Origin: Halalkaliarchaeum sp036625675
GTDB taxonomy: Archaea; Halobacteriota; Halobacteria; Halobacteriales; Haloferacaceae
Length of the DNA stretch: 16,173 nt
Direction of reading: 5' to 3'
Assembly: GCA_036625675.1 (NCBI GenBank)
Contig: JAZKTH010000042.1
Coordinates: 1 to 16,173, forward strand
Below the pieces are notes generated by a model, which was given only the letters and a program-made list of their open reading frames with translations, made no database searches and was not told the origin of the DNA. The position numbers and the translations under genes are program-made. Shown here one piece after another: positions 1 to 7,687 of this stretch; positions within the stretch are counted from its first letter, which is position 1; every line of letters starts with the position of its first letter.

Positions 1-228
1 CGTCGCGGGGGCGGGGACCAGAAGCGCCGCAAGCGACGCGGCGACGGCGGCGGCGCCGTAGTACACCGGGTAGTGCAGCGTCTTCCGGTGCCCGACGTAC
101 AGGTCCAGGTCCGGGAAGATCCCCCCGAGCAGCCCGGCGACGAGGGCGACTGGCGCCAGCTCCGGCGAGACGGCCAGCAGCGGCAACGCGACCGCCATCC
201 CGCCGAGAGCGTGGGTCGGGAGCATCAT
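1..228 (-). CDS. DUF457/YdjM-type membrane metal-dependent hydrolase-like protein (partial)
   Basis: The first 76 codons of a minus-strand gene are present; its 3' part lies beyond the left edge. The protein begins MMLPTHALGGMAVALPLL, followed by a second hydrophobic stretch (about residues 25-38), GGIFPDLDLYVGHRKTLHYP (residues 35-54) and a third hydrophobic segment (57-72). The early THALGG histidine, the FPDLD acidic cluster and the GHRKTLHY histidines match the metal-ligand pattern of the DUF457/YdjM inner-membrane hydrolase family. I infer an integral membrane protein of uncertain substrate. The start is the first of two adjacent ATGs (226-228). A GTG four codons upstream is possible. 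The gene diverges from the HNH gene across a 111-bp gap in which I see no convincing TATA box. The family call is fairly sure, the function is not. Confidence 0.75.
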   Translation of the reverse strand, partial: MMLPTHALGGMAVALPLLAVSPELAPVALVAGLLGGIFPDLDLYVGHRKTLHYPVYYGAAAVAASLAALLVPAPAT

Positions 229-339
229 CGTGTCGTACACGAGGCGACACGAGAACATGAAGCTGTCGGCCGGAACGGCGGGACCACACCCGGGACCGGC
301 CGGAACGCTGAGTAGCACGCGGCCCGTACCGTTCGCCGG

Positions 340-648
340 ATGCCGACCACCTGCGAACTCTGCGGCAGGGTCGTCCCCCACGAGCGGATCGACGACCCGC
401 AGGTCCTCCAGGAGCACCACCTCGTCCCGGAGAACCGCGCGGAGAGCCCGACCGTCACCCTGTGCCGACCGTGTCACCGGCAGGTGCACGCGGTGTTCAC
501 GAACGACGAGTTGCGGGACTCCTACGACACGATCGAGGCGCTGCGGGACAGCGACCGGATGGCGAGCTACCTCGAGTGGATCCGCGGGACGGATAAACTC
601 GACGTCCGGGTCGCCACGAGCGAACGCGTGCGGGAGCGGCGCGGGTGA
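340..648 (+). CDS. Small HNH-type zinc-binding protein
   Basis: A 102-residue protein with a compact HNH/zinc-ribbon pattern. CELC (Cys5, Cys8) is followed by EHHLVPE (His26-His27), then CRPCHRQVH (Cys42, Cys45, His46, His50). The paired CxxC motifs would hold a zinc ion, and the HH plus the CHxxVH helix form the beta-beta-alpha metal fold of HNH nucleases. The rest (residues 54-102) is charged and helical, with no added domain. Small stand-alone proteins of this kind occur in haloarchaeal chromosomes; whether they cut DNA is not established here. The start is the only plausible one, because an in-frame TAG lies at 313-315. The stop codon falls inside the first copy of the 31-bp duplication. 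No clear TATA box is visible upstream. Confidence 0.75.
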   Translation: MPTTCELCGRVVPHERIDDPQVLQEHHLVPENRAESPTVTLCRPCHRQVHAVFTNDELRDSYDTIEALRDSDRMASYLEWIRGTDKLDVRVATSERVRERRG

Positions 649-705
649 GCGGCGGGCACGCAATCCTTTTTAAAGGTGAGCGGCGGGCACGCAATCCTTT
701 TTAAA
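644..705 (+). repeat. Perfect 31-bp tandem duplication
   Basis: Positions 644-674 and 675-705 are identical over 31 bp with no spacer. The unit runs from GGTGAGCGGCGGGC to CCTTTTTAAA. The left copy contains the TGA stop of the HNH gene (646-648). Each copy ends in a TTTTTAAA box. The copies are identical to the base, so the duplication looks recent or is kept identical by recombination. It doubles both a T-tract and a promoter box. Confidence 0.97.
698..705 (+). promoter_or_regulatory. TATA-like box for the histidine kinase gene
   Basis: TTTTTAAA at 698-705 is centred about 27 nt before the kinase ATG at 729, the spacing expected for a leaderless haloarchaeal transcript. An identical box at 667-674, in the first repeat copy, would start transcription near 697 and give a leader of about 32 nt. 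The T-run may also help terminate the HNH transcript. Confidence 0.65.
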
Positions 706-728
706 CCGACCCCGCGACCATACGGACG

Positions 729-2681
729 ATGGAGGATACGATTCGGGTTCTGTACGTCGCCGACGAACCCGACCCCGGGAAACCGCCCGCAAGCAGCCTC
801 GGGGGAGAGGACGACCGCTTCGACCTGTCGACCGAAATCGACGTCGACGCCGCGCTCGACCGGGTCGACTCCGGAGAGATCGACTGCGTTCTCTCCGAAC
901 ACGTCCCGGGCGGGCTGAGCGGACTCGAACTCCTCCGGCGACTGCGGGAGGGGCATCCCGATATCCCGTTCGTCCTGCTCGCCGACGAGAGGAGCGAGGA
1001 CGCCGCGAGCGAGGGACTCGCCGCCGGAGCGACGGACTACCTGTGCAAGGGATCCGGCGATGGCGAGGGCGAACTCCTCGCGAACAGGATCGGAAACCTC
1101 GTCGAACGGCACCGCTCCCGGCAGGAGTTGGCCGAACGGACCCGTCAACTGGAGGCGCTCCAGGAGAACCTCCCAGGGATAATCTACCGGTGTAAAAACG
1201 AACCGGACTGGCCGATGGAGTACGTCGGCGGCGAGGTCGAGGCGCTCTGCGGATACACCGCCGAGGCCATCGAGTCCGGCGAGGTGAGCTGGGGACGGGA
1301 CGTCGTCCATCCGGAGGACCGGGAGGAGCTGTGGGAGACGATCGGGGAGAAACTCGCCGAGGACGGCACCTTCGAAACGACCTACCGGATCGTCAGAAAG
1401 GACGGCGACACCAGATACGTCTGGGAACAGGGCAGCGCCGTGGACGGGGACAACCCCGATACTGCCGAGCGCGCCGACCACGAGGGAGAGACCGCGGCGC
1501 TCGAGGGGTTCATCTCGGACGTCACCGAGCAGGAGCGGCGCGAGCGGGAGCGCCGACGGCGGGCCGACAAGATCACTGCCCTCCACGACGTCGCGGCGGA
1601 GATGGGCGGCTGCGAGACGGCGACGGCCGTGTACGAGACGGTCGTCGACGCCGCCGAAGACATCCTGGAGTTCGACATCGCCGTCGCCGACGCGGGCGAG
1701 GGCGATCGCCTGGTCACGGAGGCCGCCTCCTCGAAGATCTCGGACGGCCAGTACTACGACGAGACGCCGATCGAGGCCGAAGACAACCTGGCTGCGGCGG
1801 CGTACCGGACGGGCGACTCCTCGATCGTGAGCGACATCCGGAAGCGCGACGTCGCCCCGGCCGACGCGGCGTTCCGATCGGCGCTGACGGTTCCGGTCGG
1901 CGACCACGGCGTCTTCCAGGCGGCCTCCCGGACGGTGGACGCGTTCGACGAGGACGACCTCGAGCTGGTGGAACTGCTGGTGGCTCACGCCGAGGCCCGG
2001 CTCGAACAGCTCGATCGGACCCGGCGGCTCCACCGCCGAACCGAACAGCTCCAGCGACAGAACGAACGGCTCGACGAGTTCGCCTCCATCGTCTCCCACG
2101 ACCTCCGGAACCCGCTGAGCGTGGCCGGCGGCCGGCTGGAGCTGGCCCGGGAGGAGTGCGACAGCGACCACCTCGGAGACGCAGCCGTGGCCATCGACCG
2201 GAGCGAGGCGCTGATCGAGGACCTCCTGACGCTCGCCCGGGAGGGGGGCCGAACGGACGATCCCGAACCGGTCGCCCTCGACGCCGTCGTCGAGGGCTGC
2301 TGGCTGAACGTGGAGACGGTCGGGGCGACGGTTCGCGTCGAAACCGCCCGGACGATCCGGGCCGACCGTAGCCGCCTCCGACGGCTGTTCGAGAACCTGT
2401 TCCGCAACGCCGTGGAGCACGCGGGGGAGGAGGTGACCGTCACCGTCGGGAACCTCCCGGACGGGGAGGGGTTTTACGTCGAGGACGACGGTTCGGGCGT
2501 ACCGGCGGCGGAACGGGACAGGGTGTTCGAAACGGGGTACTCGACCTCGCGAAACGGCACCGGCCTGGGGCTTGCGATAGTCGAGCGGATCGTGGAGGCC
2601 CACGGCTGGGAGATCGACGTGACCGCCGGGGACGCGGGGGGAGCACGATTCGAGATCTCGAGCGTCGAACGCGTCGAGTGA
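729..2681 (+). CDS. Soluble histidine kinase: degenerate REC - PAS - GAF - HisKA - HATPase
   Basis: A 650-residue cytoplasmic sensor kinase without membrane segments. Residues 5-125 form a receiver-like domain: acidic pocket remnant ADE at 11-13, Glu57 where the phospho-accepting Asp is expected (VLSEHVPGG), and the conserved Lys107 in YLCKG. Residues 140-270 are a PAS domain with PAC tail (CGYTAEAI, VHPEDREELW, YRIVRKDGDTRYVWEQG, FISDVTEQE). Residues 280-425 resemble a GAF domain. A coiled coil (about 425-450) leads to the HisKA H-box FASIVSHDLRNPLSV with phosphorylated His457. The ATPase domain has the N-box (FENLFRNAVEH, Asn560), G1 (DDGSGVP) and G2 (GTGLGLAIV). This makes it a complete, probably active kinase. 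No response regulator or output gene lies next to it, so its partner is unknown. The leaderless ATG at 729 fits the promoter. Confidence 0.92.
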   Translation: MEDTIRVLYVADEPDPGKPPASSLGGEDDRFDLSTEIDVDAALDRVDSGEIDCVLSEHVPGGLSGLELLRRLREGHPDIPFVLLADERSEDAASEGLAAGATDYLCKGSGDGEGELLANRIGNLVERHRSRQELAERTRQLEALQENLPGIIYRCKNEPDWPMEYVGGEVEALCGYTAEAIESGEVSWGRDVVHPEDREELWETIGEKLAEDGTFETTYRIVRKDGDTRYVWEQGSAVDGDNPDTAERADHEGETAALEGFISDVTEQERRERERRRRADKITALHDVAAEMGGCETATAVYETVVDAAEDILEFDIAVADAGEGDRLVTEAASSKISDGQYYDETPIEAEDNLAAAAYRTGDSSIVSDIRKRDVAPADAAFRSALTVPVGDHGVFQAASRTVDAFDEDDLELVELLVAHAEARLEQLDRTRRLHRRTEQLQRQNERLDEFASIVSHDLRNPLSVAGGRLELAREECDSDHLGDAAVAIDRSEALIEDLLTLAREGGRTDDPEPVALDAVVEGCWLNVETVGATVRVETARTIRADRSRLRRLFENLFRNAVEHAGEEVTVTVGNLPDGEGFYVEDDGSGVPAAERDRVFETGYSTSRNGTGLGLAIVERIVEAHGWEIDVTAGDAGGARFEISSVERVE

Positions 2682-2690
2682 TAGGTCAAC

Positions 2691-2710
2691 TTCCGGACGA
2701 AACCCCGGAA
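2691..2710 (+). terminator. Small stem-loop after the kinase gene
   Basis: TTCCGG (2691-2696) and CCGGAA (2705-2710) form a 6-bp perfect stem with an 8-nt loop, 9 nt after the kinase stop. No T-run follows, so this is a weak candidate for 3'-end formation. The rest of the 151-bp gap holds a second weak hairpin (2741-2757) and the promoter of the next operon. Confidence 0.25.
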
Positions 2711-2793
2711 AGGTTAGGCGCGTTCGGCCCCAACTACCCGTATGGTGTGGTACCGTATAACGTGGGATGGCCACCGGAGACGCCCGCGCAAGA

Positions 2794-2800
2794 CATATAC
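2794..2800 (+). promoter_or_regulatory. TATA-like box for the moxR operon
   Basis: CATATAC at 2794-2800, in an otherwise GC-rich stretch, is centred about 36 nt before the ATG at 2833. A start of transcription near 2824 would leave a leader of roughly 9 nt. This is the only A/T-rich box close to the operon start. Confidence 0.5.
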
Positions 2801-2832
2801 GACGCCGACAGTGAGAAAGGGCAACTAGTCGC

Positions 2833-3804
2833 ATGACAGACGCTGCCGATACGACCGACGCCGCCGTCGGCGAGGCGCCGGCGCTGTCGACGACCGACGC
2901 GGCAGACCTGGCCGATCGGATCGCGACGAACGTGGGGCGGGTGATCGTCGGCAAAGAGGAGGCGATCGAGCACCTCCTCGTGGGGATTCTCGCCCGGGGG
3001 CACATGCTGTTGGAGGACGTTCCGGGGGTCGGGAAGACGATGCTGGCACGGGCGGTCGCCCGATCCGTCGACGGCGAGTTCAAGCGCGTCCAGTTTACGC
3101 CCGACCTGCTCCCTTCCGACGTCACCGGTTCGAACGTGTACAACCGGAAGAGCGGCGACTTCGAGTTCCGCCCGGGGCCGGTGTTCGCGAACGTCGTCCT
3201 GGGGGACGAGATCAATCGAGCGCCGCCGAAGACCCAGTCCGCGCTGCTGGAGGCGATGGAGGAACGGCAGGTCACCGTCGACGGCGAAACGCGCCGACTG
3301 CCGGACCCGTTCGTCGTCATCGCGACCCAAAACGACGTGGAACCCGGCCGGACGTACGACCTCCCGATGGCGGAGATCGACCGGTTCACGAAGAAGCTCC
3401 GGATCGGCTATCCCACCGAGAGCGAGGAGACCGCGATGCTGGAGCGACTCCGGGGCCGGCACCCGGTCGAGTCGATCGAACCGGTCGCCGCCGTCGAGGA
3501 ACTGCGCCGGGCCCGCCGGACGGCCAGTCGCGTAGAGGCCAACGAGGCGGTGCGCTCCTACGTCTCCCGGCTGACGCGGTTCACGCGCGATCACGCCGGC
3601 CTGGGCGCGAGTCCCCGGGGGAGCCTGGCGCTGCTGCGGGCGTCCCAGGCGCGGGCGCTGCTTGACGGCCGGGAGTACGTCGTCCCCGACGACGTGCAGA
3701 CGGAGGCCGAGAGCGTGCTCGCACACCGAATCCGCCCCGAGAGCGGAGGAACGACCGGCCGCGAAGTCGTGGAAGAGGCCCTGTCCTCGGTCCCGGTCGA
3801 GTAG
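2833..3804 (+). CDS. MoxR-family AAA+ ATPase
   Basis: A 323-residue AAA+ ATPase of the MoxR family, typical in length. After an Asp/Ala-rich N-terminus of about 22 residues the core is complete: Walker A EDVPGVGKT (61-69), the pre-Walker-B loop FTPDLLPSDVTGS (88-100), Walker B VVLGDEINRAPPK (121-133, Asp125-Glu126), sensor 1 ATQN (164-167), the DRF arginine region (183-185), and the C-terminal lid with SPRGSLALL. In place of the common ATQNP-VEQEGTY sequence it has ATQND-VEPGRTY, a small variation. MoxR proteins are thought to act as chaperone-like ATPases that mature or insert cofactors into partner proteins, often with von Willebrand-type or DUF58 proteins. It is the first gene of a three-gene set, with the DUF58 gene 32 bp downstream. 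Its specific client is unknown. Confidence 0.93.
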   Translation: MTDAADTTDAAVGEAPALSTTDAADLADRIATNVGRVIVGKEEAIEHLLVGILARGHMLLEDVPGVGKTMLARAVARSVDGEFKRVQFTPDLLPSDVTGSNVYNRKSGDFEFRPGPVFANVVLGDEINRAPPKTQSALLEAMEERQVTVDGETRRLPDPFVVIATQNDVEPGRTYDLPMAEIDRFTKKLRIGYPTESEETAMLERLRGRHPVESIEPVAAVEELRRARRTASRVEANEAVRSYVSRLTRFTRDHAGLGASPRGSLALLRASQARALLDGREYVVPDDVQTEAESVLAHRIRPESGGTTGREVVEEALSSVPVE

Positions 3805-3836
3805 CGCCGCGCGGATCCGAAGCCGAACGAACCAGA

Positions 3837-4913
3837 ATGCTCCCGACCTCTCTCGCTCCGTCGGTACAGTTGACGCGGCGCGGCCGGAGCGTCGCGTTCG
3901 TCTGTCTGCTCGGGATTGCCATGGCGTGGGTGTCGGGACCCCGTGCGCTCAACGCCGTCGTCGTGCCCGGCCTCGTCGGGCTCGCGGCCGGCTACCTCCA
4001 GCTGCGCGCGATCGAGGCGCCCCGCGTGGTGCGCGATCTCCCGCCGGACGCCCACGCCGAATCGACCCACGAGCTCCGTCTCCGGTTCGTCGACGCGGCG
4101 GAGCCGACCGAGGGCGTGGCCAGCCCGTTCGTCGCGACGGTCACCGAACGCGTCGACGACGGGCTGGAGCTGTCGGAACCGACGCTCCGAACGACCGTCG
4201 GCGCCGAGGAGGTGCGGCTCCGGATCGGATACCGCCGGCGGGGGGAACGCACCGTGGGACCGACGGAGCTGGTCGCGACGGACGTGCTCGGGCTGGTACG
4301 ACGGGAACTCGTCTGCGACTCCGTCGACACCGTGCTGGTGTATCCGGAGCGCAGTCCGATCCCGCGGTGGTTCCGCCGGGGGCTGTACGACCTCGAGGAG
4401 GCGAACCGGAGCCGCCAGCGCGACGAGTTCGATCGGCTCCGGGAGTACGAGGAGGGCGATCCCCTCCGGGACGTCCACTGGCCGGCGACCGCGCGGAAGG
4501 ACGAACCGATCGTGAAGGAGTTCGTCGCCGAGGGCCAGGGGCGGAGCGTCTCGGTGAGCGTCGGGGGGCGGGGTGCCGACCGGAGCGCGGCGGCGGCCGC
4601 GAGCGTCGCGCTCGCCCTGCTCGAGGACGGCGTCCCGGTGCGCCTGTCCGCGCCGAACGGGCGCGTGGAGACGTTTCCCGGCGGCGATACCCGGCCGCTG
4701 CTCGAACTCCTGGCGCGGATGTCGCGGGGCGAGGTTCCGGATCCGGACGCGGACGTCGTGATCGACGGAGGCCACCGTCGAACGCGGATCCAGTCCGGCG
4801 AGGAGAGCCACTCCCTCGCCGGACTCCGGGAGGAAACCGGATCCGGAGCCGAAAAGCGACCGTCCGGAGAGGCAACGACGGCCGCCACGGCCGACGGGGG
4901 TGAGACGGCGTGA
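3837..4913 (+). CDS. DUF58 protein, membrane-anchored (MoxR partner)
   Basis: A 358-residue protein with two hydrophobic N-terminal segments (about 18-33 and 38-57) and a soluble part. Residues 60-160 look like a beta-rich domain. The DUF58 signature is at residues 196-229: DEFDRLREYEEGDPLRDVHW, continuing PATARKDEPIVKEF. DUF58 proteins are regularly encoded beside MoxR ATPases and are related to von Willebrand factor A-like folds. The usual view is that they anchor or adapt MoxR to a membrane target. The C-terminal tail (about 315-358) is low-complexity, rich in Gly, Ser, Thr and Ala. The gene lies 32 bp after moxR, and its last four bases (GTGA) overlap the GTG start of the transglutaminase-like gene, so translation of the two is probably coupled. 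Confidence 0.9.
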   Translation: MLPTSLAPSVQLTRRGRSVAFVCLLGIAMAWVSGPRALNAVVVPGLVGLAAGYLQLRAIEAPRVVRDLPPDAHAESTHELRLRFVDAAEPTEGVASPFVATVTERVDDGLELSEPTLRTTVGAEEVRLRIGYRRRGERTVGPTELVATDVLGLVRRELVCDSVDTVLVYPERSPIPRWFRRGLYDLEEANRSRQRDEFDRLREYEEGDPLRDVHWPATARKDEPIVKEFVAEGQGRSVSVSVGGRGADRSAAAAASVALALLEDGVPVRLSAPNGRVETFPGGDTRPLLELLARMSRGEVPDPDADVVIDGGHRRTRIQSGEESHSLAGLREETGSGAEKRPSGEATTAATADGGETA

Positions 4914-7168
4914 CCGACGTCCGCAGGGGACTCCGGGCGGCGCTGGACCCGGAACCGCTGACCGTCGAACCGCCGCTTCTCGGAGTCGCCGTGCTGCTCG
5001 CGTCGGTACTCTGGGTGTTCTACGGTGTCGTTAACGTCGTCGGCGGGGTCGGATGGTTCCTCCTCGCGATCGCGTTCACCGTCGCGGTCGCGATCGGGGT
5101 CGCCAGGGTGATCGCGCCGAAGGTCGGGCTGTGGATCGGCATCGGGCTGCTCGCCATCGGGGTCACGGTGTACGTGCTCGCGGTCCCGTCGAGCCAGCGC
5201 GCGCTGTTCACGCTCCCCCGGCTGGTCGTCGACACCGTGTCGCTGCTCACCGGCCTCTCGGTGCTGCGGCTCGCGGAGCCGACTGCCTGGGTGCTGTCGA
5301 TGGCGCCGGTGCCGACGTTTCTGGCGGTGTACGCCGGGCTTCGGGGACGGTACGAGGCGGCAGTGGCGGCGGCGGGCGGCGCCCTCGGGTTCTTCGTGCT
5401 CACCGGCGACGCCGGAGCCGTCGTGACGCTCGCGGGTGCGCTCGGCGGTGCGACCGCGCTGGGACTGGACACGCTGTCGGCGCCGGGGGGCTACGAAACG
5501 CAGTGGCGCAGTCTCGGCGTGGTGCTCCTCGCGATGCTCATCCTGTCGGGGACGCTCACCGCGGTCCCCGGCGGCGCGACCGAACCGCTCGTCGCCGACA
5601 GGGGATCGACCGGCCTGGAGTCGACGCTCGCCGCCGAGAACGACGACCTCACCGTGGTCGGGTCGATCCGACTCTCACAGCAGGTACGCTTCACGATCCG
5701 GAGCGACGAGCCCGCGCGGTGGCGTACCGGGATCTACGACGAGTACACCGGCGACGGCTGGCGGCGAACCGGCGAGACGAGGGCCTACGATGGCGAGCTC
5801 TCCGGTCCGCCCGGCCCCAGCGAACGGATCACGCAGGAGGTGACCGCCGAGGGCGACCTGGCGTCGTTCCCGGCGGCCGCGACGCCGGTCGCGGTGGACG
5901 GGACCCCCGCACAGCACGCCCGGGTGACCGAACTCGGCGGCGTCTTCCCCGCGGCGCCGCTCCGGGAGGGCGAGACGGCCACGGTGGAGAGCGAGCGGCT
6001 CCGGTCCGAGCCGGCGGAGCTTCGGGACGCCGGGACCGACTACCCCGACCGGATCGAGGAACGGTACACGGGACTCCCGGAGAGTACGCCGGACCGGGTC
6101 GGCGAGCTGACGGCGGAGGTGATCCGGGACGCCGACGCCGACAACCCGTACGACGCCGCCCTCGCGATCGAGACGTACCTGGAGCGGAACAAGCGCTACT
6201 CGCTGAGCGTCGAGCGGCCGAGCGGCGACGTCGCGGACGCGTTCCTGTTCGAGATGGACGCCGGCTACTGCACCTACTACGCGACGACGATGGTCGCCAT
6301 GCTCAGGTCGCAGGACGTCCCCGCGCGGCTGGTCACCGGCTACACGACCGGCGAGCAGATCGGGGAAAACGAGTGGGCGGTCCGGGGACAGAACGCGCAC
6401 GCGTGGGTCGAGATGTACGTCCCGGAGCACGGGTGGGTCACCTTCGATCCGACGCCGAGCGCCCCGCGCGACCAGGTCAGGGACGCCAGGCTCGCCGAGG
6501 CGCGCCAGCTCGACTCCGAGGGGGTCGACGTGGAGAGATCCGGTCCCGAGGAGTGGAGCCCCGAACGGGAGGAGATCCCGGAAACCGAGACGGCCGACGT
6601 CGATCAGGGGAGCGACGGAACGCAGGAAGGCGACGTTCTCGACCCGCAAAACGGATCCGGTCCGAACCCCGGGGCGACCGGCGTCGAACCGGTCTCGGGC
6701 GTTGACCAGCGCGGGTTCGAGGGCCTCGAGGGGAGGGGAGAGGCCCCCGAAACCGGGGAAGAACGGCGGCTGCCCTCGCGGGACGCCGTGGGATACGGGA
6801 TCCTGCTCCTGTTCGGGGCCGCGTTCGGCGCCCACCGTTCCGGCTGGACGGGGCGTGCGTACCGCTCGGCGCGGATACAGTTCCAGGGTCGCCGCCGGGA
6901 TCCCCCAACCGACGTGGAACGGGCGTTCCTCCGGCTCGAGTACCACCTGGGACGACGATATCGCCCCCGGAAACGGAACGAAACTCCCCGGGCGTATCTG
7001 ACGGCGATGCGGATACGGGGTGCCGACGACCGGATCGAGGGGGTGTTCGAGGCGTACGAGCGGGCGCGCTACGGCGGCGAAATCTCCCGGAGAGAGGCCG
7101 ATGCCGCCATCGAAACGGTCGATCGACTCGTCCGGAAATCGACGCCGATCCTCGGACGGTTCCGCTGA
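4910..7168 (+). CDS. Membrane transglutaminase-like protein (TgpA type, DUF3488/DUF4129)
   Basis: A 752-residue protein. Residues 20-218 contain about six to seven membrane helices (the TgpA/DUF3488 region). Residues 225-400 form an extracytoplasmic linker domain. The transglutaminase core follows with all three catalytic residues: Cys454 in DAGYCTYYATTMVAMLRS, His497 in NAHAWVEMYV and Asp513 in WVTFDPTPS. An acidic, low-complexity linker (530-620) leads to a last membrane helix (about 627-641) and a DUF4129-like cytoplasmic tail (665-745). TgpA-type proteins are encoded with MoxR and DUF58 in many bacteria and archaea, and their natural substrates are mostly unknown. With an intact triad this is probably an active cysteine protease or transglutaminase facing the cell exterior. 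The GTG start at 4910 overlaps the DUF58 stop by 4 nt. No further gene seems to share the operon. Confidence 0.9.
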   Translation: MTDVRRGLRAALDPEPLTVEPPLLGVAVLLASVLWVFYGVVNVVGGVGWFLLAIAFTVAVAIGVARVIAPKVGLWIGIGLLAIGVTVYVLAVPSSQRALFTLPRLVVDTVSLLTGLSVLRLAEPTAWVLSMAPVPTFLAVYAGLRGRYEAAVAAAGGALGFFVLTGDAGAVVTLAGALGGATALGLDTLSAPGGYETQWRSLGVVLLAMLILSGTLTAVPGGATEPLVADRGSTGLESTLAAENDDLTVVGSIRLSQQVRFTIRSDEPARWRTGIYDEYTGDGWRRTGETRAYDGELSGPPGPSERITQEVTAEGDLASFPAAATPVAVDGTPAQHARVTELGGVFPAAPLREGETATVESERLRSEPAELRDAGTDYPDRIEERYTGLPESTPDRVGELTAEVIRDADADNPYDAALAIETYLERNKRYSLSVERPSGDVADAFLFEMDAGYCTYYATTMVAMLRSQDVPARLVTGYTTGEQIGENEWAVRGQNAHAWVEMYVPEHGWVTFDPTPSAPRDQVRDARLAEARQLDSEGVDVERSGPEEWSPEREEIPETETADVDQGSDGTQEGDVLDPQNGSGPNPGATGVEPVSGVDQRGFEGLEGRGEAPETGEERRLPSRDAVGYGILLLFGAAFGAHRSGWTGRAYRSARIQFQGRRRDPPTDVERAFLRLEYHLGRRYRPRKRNETPRAYLTAMRIRGADDRIEGVFEAYERARYGGEISRREADAAIETVDRLVRKSTPILGRFR

Positions 7169-7191
7169 TCGCGGCCGACGCGGCGGATTCC

Positions 7192-7227
7192 CGCTCGAGG
7201 CGCTCGAGGCGCTCGAGACGCTCGAGG
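7192..7227 (+). repeat. Four tandem 9-bp units (CGCTCGAGG)
   Basis: Four consecutive copies of CGCTCGAGG occur at 7192-7200, 7201-7209, 7210-7218 (last base A instead of G) and 7219-7227. They begin 23 nt after the transglutaminase stop, in the 163-bp gap before the aIF1 gene. Each unit contains the palindrome CTCGAG. This is most simply a short slippage-type repeat; no function can be shown. Confidence 0.95.
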
Positions 7228-7294
7228 CGAAGCGGCGGCCCCGGGGAGGGTCCCTCGCGGGGCGTTCTGGCGGAACGGGCTCCAGTACCCGGCA

Positions 7295-7302
7295 ATCTTA
7301 AG
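7295..7302 (+). promoter_or_regulatory. TATA-like box for the aIF1 gene
   Basis: ATCTTAAG at 7295-7302 is centred about 33 nt before the ATG at 7332 and would give a leader of about 5 nt. It is the only A/T-rich box in the gap, but it is a weak match. Confidence 0.4.
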
Positions 7303-7331
7303 GCAGTCGGACCGGAAGAACCCGTTAGGTA

Positions 7332-7628
7332 ATGGGTGGAGAAGTCTGCTCGACGTGCGGGCTGCCCGAGGAACTCTGCGTCTGTGAGGACGTCGCCAAG
7401 GAGTCCCAGCAGATCAGCATCCGCATAGACGAGCGTCGATACGGAAAGGAGGTAACGGTCATCGAAGGGTTCGACCCGAAGGACGTGGACATGGACTCCC
7501 TGTCGTCGGATCTCAAGTCGAAGTTCGCCTGCGGCGGCACCGTCGAAGACGACACCATCGAGCTGCAGGGGAACCACTCCGGCCGCGTAGAGGAGTTCCT
7601 TCGCGAGAAGGGGTTCAACGTCGCGTGA
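7332..7628 (+). CDS. Translation initiation factor aIF1 (SUI1 family)
   Basis: A 98-residue SUI1-domain protein of normal size for archaeal aIF1. It starts with a zinc-binding knot, CSTCGLPEELCVC (Cys6, Cys9, Cys16, Cys18). The SUI1 fold follows: GKEVTVIEGFD, LKSKFACGGTV and the C-terminal GNHSGRVEEFLREKG. aIF1 binds the small ribosomal subunit near the P site and helps select the correct start codon. The gene has its own likely promoter and is separated from both neighbours by gaps of about 150-160 bp, so it appears to be transcribed alone. The product call is very secure; a one-letter gene symbol is not used consistently for this family in archaea. Confidence 0.95.
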   Translation: MGGEVCSTCGLPEELCVCEDVAKESQQISIRIDERRYGKEVTVIEGFDPKDVDMDSLSSDLKSKFACGGTVEDDTIELQGNHSGRVEEFLREKGFNVA

Positions 7629-7687
7629 TCCCGCCGTAGCCTCCCGCATCCGAACCGCTTTTCGTCGTCCCCGCTCCCGGTTTCGAG

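Noticed and set aside
2741..2757. Hairpin TATGGT/ACCGTA upstream of moxR
   Set aside because: It contains a G-T pair and is short, and it is not positioned like a terminator or operator; probably chance.
567..3389. A 940-codon open frame on the minus strand
   Set aside because: It runs antisense to the kinase and moxR genes, whose proteins have clear families. It shows no recognisable domain and reflects the lack of A/T-rich stop codons in GC-rich DNA.
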